DNA of 37,675 nucleotides from Deltaproteobacteria bacterium. GTDB lineage: Bacteria > Desulfobacterota > Binatia > UBA9968. Position numbers and translations under genes: made by a program. This document shows, in pieces, positions 32,060 to 37,675 of the stretch (its first letter is position 1; each line of letters starts with the position of its first letter). The notes beneath the pieces are model-generated. The model worked only from the letters and a program-made list of their open reading frames with translations. It had not been told where the DNA came from and ran no database searches. Location of the stretch: contig JACQUW010000138.1 in assembly GCA_016210115.1 (NCBI GenBank), positions 1-37,675 on the forward strand, read 5' to 3'.

Positions 32060-34590
32060 AAAGAATTTTTCATTCATGGGTTTGGAAGATCGCCTGGCGG
32101 GACCTCCGCTCCAGCCGCCGGAAGCTCTTTCTCGCGATGTCATCGATGGTTCTAGGGATCGCCGCGCTCGTTGCGGTGAATTCCTTCAGCAGTGCTCTGG
32201 AGCGATCGGTGGCGGAACAATCCAAGACGTTGCTGGGCGCCGATCTCTCGATCGAAAGCAGGCAACCCTTTTCGATCGAAGCGGAACAACTCTTCAAGAC
32301 CATCGGCGCGGAGCAGTCTCGGCAGATCAGTTTCTCATCTATGGCCTATTTCCCCAAAAGCGGCGCCACGCGCCTGGTGCAGGTAAGGGCCATCGAAGGT
32401 CGCTTCCCCTACTATGGCTCTCTTGAAACGGAGCCACCGGCGGCTCGTGCCGGCTTTCAAGGAGCCGTCGCGCTCGTGGACGCCGGATTGATGCTCCAGT
32501 TTGACGCGCGGGTCGGAGACAGCGTTCGGATCGGAGCCGGCGAATTTCGCATCGCCGGAAGCTTGAAAAAGATCCCCGGCGAATCCCTGGCCCTGAGCTT
32601 GATCAGCCCGCGGATCTACATCCCCATGGCTCATCTCGACGGAACCCAGTTGATTCAGAGGGGAAGCGTTGTCCGGTACAAGGTCTTCTTCAAGCTCAGC
32701 CCGAAAACCGATATCGATCGGCTCGTCCAGGATCTCGCCCCCCGTCTCTCCCGCTTGAGGCTTGAACCGGACACTGTGAACAGGCGAAGGGCCGCTCTGG
32801 GGCGGTCGATCGATAATCTAACTCGCTTTCTTAACCTGGTTGGTTTCATCGCCGCCCTGCTGGCGGGCATCGGCGTCGCCAGCGGCATACATCTGTACGC
32901 GCGGGAGAAGGTCACGACGGTCGCTATCCTCCGTTTCCTCGGCGCCCGGCCTCGTGAGAGTCTCGCGGCTTTCTCGCTCCAGGCAATTGCGATGGGGCTT
33001 GTGGGCTCCATTCTGGGAATATTGGCGGGCACCCTCTTGCACAGGCTCGTGCCGCTCGGCCTGAAAGATTTTCTCCCTGTAGATCCGGGTTTTTCACTTT
33101 CGCCCGGCGGTGTTCTGCTTGGCGCCGGCATCGGCCTGGGCCTGGCCCTTCTGTTCGCTTTGTTGCCTCTCGTATCGTTGCGCCGCGTATCCCCTCTTCT
33201 GTGCCTGAGGTCCGCTTATGAAGCGAACAATACTTCCCGCGATCCGCTCCGCTGGTCGATTCATCTGGCGATCGGAGCGATCGTCACCGGATTTGCCTTC
33301 GCGCACAGCCAGTATTGGCTGCACGGGATCGCCTTCACCGCAGGAATCGCGACGGTTTTCGGGTTCCTGGCTCTCGGTGCCTCCGGGCTGACTTACATGG
33401 TCAGGCGATTCCTACCGTCGTCTTTCCCTTACCTCTGGCGTCAGGGCGTTTCCAATCTGCACCGCCCCAACAACCAGACTTTGGCTCTGATGCTCTCGAT
33501 TGGACTGGGCACCTTTCTGATCATGACCCTTTATCTCACCCAGAAGATGCTCGTCGAGCAGGTGAGCCTGACCGGCGGAGGGAGTGATCCCAACCTCGTC
33601 CTTTTCGACGTTCAGGCCGACCAGAGAGAGGCGCTCGGGACGCTCTTGCGCGAGTATGGCGCCGGCTCTTACCAGGAACTTCCGGTGGTCACGATGCGTC
33701 TTTCAGCGGTCAAAGGCAAAAACGTCGAGGAGATTCGAGGCGACCCTAATTCGCGGATATCCCGCTGGGCTCTGCGCCGGGAGTACCGCTCCACCTACCG
33801 AGCCCATCTTGCGGCCACGGAAACTCTTGTTGCCGGAGAGTGGCGCCCGCGAAACGATCCGGCATCCGATTTCATACCGGTTTCCCTGGAAAAAGGCATC
33901 GCCGAAACGCTGGGAGTCACGCTGGGCGATCGGCTCAGTTTCGACGTGCAGGGTGTTAGCATCCCTACGGTTGTAAGCAGCATTCGCGAAGTAGACTGGC
34001 AGCGCATTCAGCCCAATTTCTTCGTCGTATTTCCCGCCGGCGCGCTGGAGCAAGCGCCTCAGTTTTATGTTTTCACCGCCCGCATTTCATCGAGCGAGCG
34101 ATCCGCCTCTTTGCAGCGCGTGGTGGCGGTGCGCTTCCCGAATGTTTCGGCCATTGATCTGAGCCTCATTTTGAGTACGGTAGACGCGGTGCTGAGCAAA
34201 GTCTCCTCCGCCATTCGATTCCTGGCGCTCTTTACGATTCTGACGGGGCTCGTGGTACTTGCCGGCGCGGTCCTTGGAAGCCGCTCACAGCGGCTCAGAG
34301 AAAGCGTGCTGCTCAGAATCCTCGGAGCTTCGCGGGCTCAGATCCTTGCCATTACTGCCATAGAATATCTGTTTGCCGGAAGCCTCGCCGCCCTGACGGG
34401 GACGATTCTTGCTGCCATCGCAAGTTGGGGATTGACTTACTACTTCTTTAGCGCCGTCTCAGTTCCGCCGCTCATGCCCGCATTTTTCGCGGTCCTATGG
34501 GTCAGCTTGATCACCATCGTGGCCGGTCTTTTCGGATGCTGGGGGATTTTCAGCCGGCCAACGCTGGAAACCCTCAGAGCTGACCTGTGA
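32056..34590 (+). CDS. ybbP: YbbP-like FtsX-family ABC permease
   Basis: An 844-residue membrane protein with two FtsX/MacB permease units. A helix at about residues 25-48 and a large periplasmic domain come first. Then follow helices at about 255-285, 310-335, 350-375, 400-420, 425-445 and 470-495, a second periplasmic domain (about 500-710) and C-terminal helices at about 720-745, 770-795 and 805-830. The ends LRILGASRAQILAITAIEYL and TLETLRADL are typical. Size and layout match E. coli YbbP. It is coupled to the preceding ATPase by an ATGA overlap. The family acts as a mechanotransmission-type exporter rather than an importer; its substrate is unknown. Confidence 0.94.
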   Translation: MKRIFHSWVWKIAWRDLRSSRRKLFLAMSSMVLGIAALVAVNSFSSALERSVAEQSKTLLGADLSIESRQPFSIEAEQLFKTIGAEQSRQISFSSMAYFPKSGATRLVQVRAIEGRFPYYGSLETEPPAARAGFQGAVALVDAGLMLQFDARVGDSVRIGAGEFRIAGSLKKIPGESLALSLISPRIYIPMAHLDGTQLIQRGSVVRYKVFFKLSPKTDIDRLVQDLAPRLSRLRLEPDTVNRRRAALGRSIDNLTRFLNLVGFIAALLAGIGVASGIHLYAREKVTTVAILRFLGARPRESLAAFSLQAIAMGLVGSILGILAGTLLHRLVPLGLKDFLPVDPGFSLSPGGVLLGAGIGLGLALLFALLPLVSLRRVSPLLCLRSAYEANNTSRDPLRWSIHLAIGAIVTGFAFAHSQYWLHGIAFTAGIATVFGFLALGASGLTYMVRRFLPSSFPYLWRQGVSNLHRPNNQTLALMLSIGLGTFLIMTLYLTQKMLVEQVSLTGGGSDPNLVLFDVQADQREALGTLLREYGAGSYQELPVVTMRLSAVKGKNVEEIRGDPNSRISRWALRREYRSTYRAHLAATETLVAGEWRPRNDPASDFIPVSLEKGIAETLGVTLGDRLSFDVQGVSIPTVVSSIREVDWQRIQPNFFVVFPAGALEQAPQFYVFTARISSSERSASLQRVVAVRFPNVSAIDLSLILSTVDAVLSKVSSAIRFLALFTILTGLVVLAGAVLGSRSQRLRESVLLRILGASRAQILAITAIEYLFAGSLAALTGTILAAIASWGLTYYFFSAVSVPPLMPAFFAVLWVSLITIVAGLFGCWGIFSRPTLETLRADL

Positions 34591-34886
34591 TATCAGCGGA
34601 GTCTTGAGCAAAATACAGTCCATGATTATGCCGCTTCGGAGCGCTCTATAGCACGAAAGCTCTGACCGAAGGGGTACGCTTGTAGGTCGCAGACGTAGAA
34701 CCGTGCAGGCTGTGGAAGGCAGAGACCAGAAAATAACCAACTTTGGAGCCTCGAGGTACTGGCTCATCGGCTGCGACCGGAAGGCGTGCCCCTGAGGGAA
34801 TCGCCCTTCGACCAAGTTGCTCAGGGCATGCTTCGGAGGAGTCACGAACGATCCACGATTTGTAAAGCAATTTCTGCGACACGGCA
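34591..34886. other. 296-nt convergent region between ybbP and the guanine-deaminase gene
   Basis: It holds repeat copy B and a nine-codon ORF (34622-34651) just before it. No gene is supported. Confidence 0.5.
34663..34797 (+). ncRNA. dispersed structured repeat, copy B (downstream of ybbP)
   Basis: 135 nt, same strand as copy A. Identical runs include AGGTCGCAGACGTAGAACCG (then TGCAGG) and GGAGCCTCGA. The closing stem is GGGGTACGCTT (34671-34681) with AAGGCGTGCCCC (34781-34792), fully paired. Relative to copy A one G-C pair is C-G, and two C-G pairs are U-G. Here it lies after the operon rather than in a leader, which favours a mobile or repeated element that also forms an RNA structure. 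Confidence 0.6.
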
Positions 34887-36194
34887 CTAGCTCTCCCGGT
34901 AAACCTCCCGCCCCTTCACAAAGACCTTCGTCACGATCCGCTCGCGCTCACCACCGCGGAAAATTATCAGCGATAGCACATCGTTGAGATCAGCCTCAAT
35001 TTCCCTCCACCTTCCACTCAAAGTGCTAGGATCAATCAGGATAAAATCCGCGTCTTTGCCCCTTTCGAAACTTCCAATCTGTTTATCGAGTCCCAAAGCT
35101 GCGGCTCCGCGAATGGTGGCCATCGCCAGCATCTCTTGTGGCTTTACCCACTGCGGTTGCATGTAGATGCCATCGCGCATGACAGATAAAAGAGAGAGGT
35201 GCGGGCCCGCGCCTATATCCGAGCCCAGACCGACAGGTATCCGGTTCTGGCGCATTTTTTTCAGATTCATCGTACCGCTCTTCAGGAACAAATTTGAACT
35301 CGGACAATACACGACGCTGGCCTTGGAGCTCGCCACCATTTCATACTCTTCATCTTCGAAATGAATGCCGTGCGCCAGGATTGTTCTCTCACCTAACAAA
35401 CCCGCTGAATCATATACATCAACGTAATTTCTCCTGTGTGGAAACCGCTCGCGGACGAGGCGCACCTCCTCAACGGTCTCTGAGACGTGCGTTTGAACGT
35501 AGGCGCCGGATGCTTTGGCGGCGGCCCCCGCCTCTCTCATGAGCCGCTCTGAACAAGTGATCGCAAACCGAGGGGAAAAAGCATAGTACAGTCGTCCGTC
35601 ACTGGCGCCATGCCACTTCCGGCAGAGAGCCACGCTTTCCTCCATTCCAACGCGCCAGTCTTGCAGCAGGGTCTTTGGCACGTTCTGCCCCTCATCCATG
35701 AGGACCTTCCCGATGACGGCCCGCACACCACGGCGGGCGGCTTCTTCAAAGAGAATGTCTGTGGCCTCGGAATGAACCGAAGAGAAAATGACAGCGGTCG
35801 TTGTCCCGAACCTCGCCAGCTCATGCAGCAATCGTTTGGCGGTTTTCCTGGCCAGATTCGGATCGCTGAATCGCGCCTCCACGGGGTAAATATGCTTTGC
35901 GAGCCAGGTCAAAAGATTATCTGCATACATGCCCCTGCAATCAAGCTGTGGGAAGTGCAGATGGAGATCGATGAACCCGGGCAATAGAAGCTGGCTGCCA
36001 AAGTCGACAGTACGGGAGGTCTCTGCAGCGCTCAACTTTCGCTTGATGTCCTCCCAACGCCCTACGTCCGTGATGGAACCGTCCGCTCCCACGGCCAGGC
36101 ATCCATTCCGTAAATCTTCGCAGGAGCCGTCGATTTTCGGGTTGACAATCCTTCCTCGATATAGAGCGGAGCCGCCCGTGGAATTCGTGCTCAT
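34887..36194 (-). CDS. guaD: guanine deaminase-like amidohydrolase
   Basis: A 435-residue cytoplasmic zinc hydrolase. Metal ligands are visible: H78 and H80 in GFIDLHLHFPQ, the His of VQTHVSET, the His of LAHGIHFEDEE and the Asp of GLGSDIGAG. LHFPQ, YPVEARFSD and the SDIGAGPHLSLL block match guanine deaminases (HVHYPQ, FP-E-F, TDVGGG in the reference enzymes) better than the SAH-deaminase branch at 8747. It would convert guanine to xanthine and ammonia. A related deaminase (8-oxoguanine, or another purine) is possible. Its ATG overlaps the stop of the preceding membrane-protein gene, so the two are translationally coupled. Confidence 0.86.
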   Translation of the reverse strand: MSTNSTGGSALYRGRIVNPKIDGSCEDLRNGCLAVGADGSITDVGRWEDIKRKLSAAETSRTVDFGSQLLLPGFIDLHLHFPQLDCRGMYADNLLTWLAKHIYPVEARFSDPNLARKTAKRLLHELARFGTTTAVIFSSVHSEATDILFEEAARRGVRAVIGKVLMDEGQNVPKTLLQDWRVGMEESVALCRKWHGASDGRLYYAFSPRFAITCSERLMREAGAAAKASGAYVQTHVSETVEEVRLVRERFPHRRNYVDVYDSAGLLGERTILAHGIHFEDEEYEMVASSKASVVYCPSSNLFLKSGTMNLKKMRQNRIPVGLGSDIGAGPHLSLLSVMRDGIYMQPQWVKPQEMLAMATIRGAAALGLDKQIGSFERGKDADFILIDPSTLSGRWREIEADLNDVLSLIIFRGGERERIVTKVFVKGREVYRES

Positions 36195-36676
36195 TGAAAT
36201 GTCTCAATTAAAAAAGGTACCAATCTCCAGACAAAAAAACCAGCCAGAGCAATTTCAATCGGGTAGAAAACAAAAGTGCTCCGTAAATATAGCTTTTCGC
36301 CCTTTAGACCGGAACGAGGAACGTTTTCAAGCGTCGAGGTCAAGCGCTCGTTAGCGGCGAATAGCCTCAGTTCAAGTGTTTTGGCGAGCTCCACAGCCCC
36401 TCCCAGAAGCCCTGAGTAGAGTTTGATTCTTCCGCGGGCATTTACGGTGCTGAGAAAAGCAATAAGCACAAGGATCAGGCCGATCACCAACTTGGCTAAA
36501 GGGCTATCGAGCTTATCGTATAAGAGAACACTGAGTCCAAGAGCGCCCGTGGTCATTGTGACGCTATCGTTGATGACCTTTACAATCACTCCATCGAGCC
36601 CGTGAATCGTATCTCGGATTTTGTTGTAATAAGCGAGATCTTCACCTGAACCGCCTGGAAGGATAATGTTCGACAT
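36191..36676 (-). CDS. small membrane protein coupled to guanine deaminase
   Basis: A 161-residue protein that I do not recognise. The start is the ATG at 36676 with AAAGGAGG just before. It has hydrophobic segments at about residues 37-53, 61-78 and 135-156, separated by a helical loop with a lysine/arginine-rich ARGRIKLYSG and ELAKTLELRLFAANERLTS. The pair of close N-terminal helices followed by a cytoplasmic helical stretch recalls two-TM effector or sensor domains (SLATT-like), but that is only a resemblance. The stop overlaps the guanine-deaminase start by ATGA, so the products are likely to act together or be needed in equal amounts. Confidence 0.75.
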   Translation of the reverse strand: MSNIILPGGSGEDLAYYNKIRDTIHGLDGVIVKVINDSVTMTTGALGLSVLLYDKLDSPLAKLVIGLILVLIAFLSTVNARGRIKLYSGLLGGAVELAKTLELRLFAANERLTSTLENVPRSGLKGEKLYLRSTFVFYPIEIALAGFFVWRLVPFLIETFQ

Positions 36677-36872
36677 TTGTTTTCCTCCTTTCGAATCAAT
36701 GCGCAACAGACAACAGATACTTTCGCAAGCGGTTCCCCGTCAAGGGGTAGTGAGTGACGGCTGGTTCCAGAAAACTCTCAAGTCCCCGTGCCACTGCGGC
36801 CTGCCGGATGCGCGCTCGAAAGGAATTCCATCCTGCCTGTGTCAACGGGCGGTGTTCTGACCCGAGGTGCGG

Positions 36873-36902
36873 TTGACATAACAGCTTCTTATCGCATATG
36901 CT
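36873..36902 (+). promoter_or_regulatory. probable sigma-70 promoter for the second TctC-like gene
   Basis: TTGACA at 36873-36878 is perfect; TATGCT at 36897-36902 is a fair -10 with 18-nt spacing. The coding start is 40 nt downstream. The rest of the divergent intergenic region 36677-36942 shows nothing else. Confidence 0.45.
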
Positions 36903-36942
36903 CCGCGCCAAAATGGAAAACCCAAAAAGGCGGTAAAGATTC

Positions 36943-37675
36943 ATGAGAAGGATTCTGCTCGGATTCTTGTTTTCTCTGATATGGAGCTTAACTGTTGAGG
37001 CGCAGGCTCCCTTCTATCAGGGGAAAACGATAAGCATGCTCGTGGGCAACAAGGCAGGGGATGTGTACGACCTGTATGCCCGTCTTCTCGGCCATCACAT
37101 GCCCACGCATATCCCGGGTAATCCTAACATCATTACGCAGAATATGCCCGGCGCTGGCTCCTTGATCGCAGCAAACTATGTTTACAATGTGTCCAAGCCT
37201 GACGGGCTCACCATCGGCGCGATTTACCCGGCGCTTTACTTCGACCAGGTTATTGGCCGAGAAGAGGTCAAGTTTGATTGGAGCAAGTTTAACTGGATTG
37301 GCAGTGCCGTGACTTCCAACCTGCTTCTCTACATGCGCGCTGATGCGCCTTACAAGACCATGGACGATGTGCGCAGCGCCTCTGAGCCGCCGAAGTGTGG
37401 CGCCACGGGGAGCACTTCCTTCGCTTACTATGTGCCTAGACTTTTCGAGGAAATCATCGGGACAAAGTTTAATATCGTGGCAGGCTACGGGTCCGGTGGA
37501 GACGTCGACTTGGCCGTGGAACGGGGCGAGGTCGTATGCCGGGCCTTTTCCATTACCGCTTTCTTTGCCCGCGAGCCGTTTCATACGTGGCGCAAAAAGG
37601 GCTTTGTCCGGGTGATTGTCCAAACCGGAAAAAGACGGGATTCCAGGCTTCCCGACGTTCCAACCATCTATGAGC
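36943..37675 (+). CDS. TctC/Bug-family substrate-binding protein (3' end cut by window edge)
   Basis: Partial gene; 244 codons from the ATG at 36943 to the window end without a stop. The signal peptide ends near VEAQAPF. The mature part has FYQGKTISMLVGNKAGDVYDLYAR, then QNMPGAGSLIAANYVYNVSKPDGLTIG and a CGATGSTSFAYY ligand-loop region, matching the Bug family and the gene at 11297. Two cysteines in the middle (CGATG and VVCRAF) are not shared with the other copy. No tctA/tctB is visible before the edge. The ligand is unknown. Confidence 0.92.
   Translation, partial: MRRILLGFLFSLIWSLTVEAQAPFYQGKTISMLVGNKAGDVYDLYARLLGHHMPTHIPGNPNIITQNMPGAGSLIAANYVYNVSKPDGLTIGAIYPALYFDQVIGREEVKFDWSKFNWIGSAVTSNLLLYMRADAPYKTMDDVRSASEPPKCGATGSTSFAYYVPRLFEEIIGTKFNIVAGYGSGGDVDLAVERGEVVCRAFSITAFFAREPFHTWRKKGFVRVIVQTGKRRDSRLPDVPTIYE

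Noticed and set aside
1..37675. CRISPR arrays, tRNA or rRNA genes, phage or integrase modules
   Set aside because: I looked for regularly spaced direct repeats, tRNA T-arm (GGTTCRA) patterns with acceptor pairing, and integrase motifs; none were found.

Overview
The window reads like a high-GC, Gram-negative-type genome from an uncultivated, soil- or sediment-type bacterium. Outer-membrane lipid-transport proteins (AsmA, YdbH/YdbL families), lipoproteins with clear lipoboxes and many orphan periplasmic substrate-binding proteins point that way. Lineages such as Binatia, Rokubacteria or Tectomicrobia would fit, but this is inference; no rRNA or tRNA gene is present to settle it.

The most striking region is 1-7814, all on the minus strand. 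It carries three paralogous UGSC-type selenoproteins whose in-frame UGA codons (1946-1948, 4779-4781, 7536-7538) each end the apparent reading frame just before a Gly-Ser/Gly-Cys motif. Each UGA is followed at the right distance by a bacterial SECIS-like hairpin. Two of the three are long fusions to an unrecognised ~340-residue domain. The third is a short stand-alone UGSC protein followed by a separate gene for the same domain. The module is interleaved with three periplasmic binding proteins (two NMT1/SsuA-like, one Fe(III)/FbpA-like) and no permease or ATPase. Part of it (binding protein + fusion selenoprotein) is tandemly duplicated. This looks like a Sec-dependent redox system of unknown substrate.

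Downstream (7815-12724) are REP-like palindromes with a decayed RAYT (Y1 transposase) gene, a chlorohydrolase/SAH-deaminase-type amidohydrolase, a dTDP-4-dehydrorhamnose reductase (RfbD-like) and a TctC/Bug-type binding protein. Next to the last lies a 171-bp element with perfect 16-bp terminal inverted repeats. From 12725 to 18535, on the minus strand, come an MFS transporter, a YdbL-like lipoprotein, a large YdbH-like protein and a methyltransferase. From 18777 to 24365 there are a rhomboid protease, a UbiD-type decarboxylase, a dienelactone hydrolase, a double-ACT protein, a TPM-domain protein and a small secreted protein.

Between 24597 and 28011 two genes, an AsmA-family gene and an NMT1-like binding protein, are each interrupted by one in-frame amber (TAG) codon with clear homologous sequence continuing on the far side. 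After a lipoprotein/M48 peptidase operon comes the conserved tesA / ybbA-ybbP arrangement. A 133-135 nt dispersed repeat flanks ybbA-ybbP in direct orientation, and the differences between its two copies preserve base pairing, so it may be a structured RNA. A third, 5'-half copy lies at 26952-27001. The right end has a guanine-deaminase-like gene translationally coupled to a small membrane protein, and the start of a second TctC-type binding protein.
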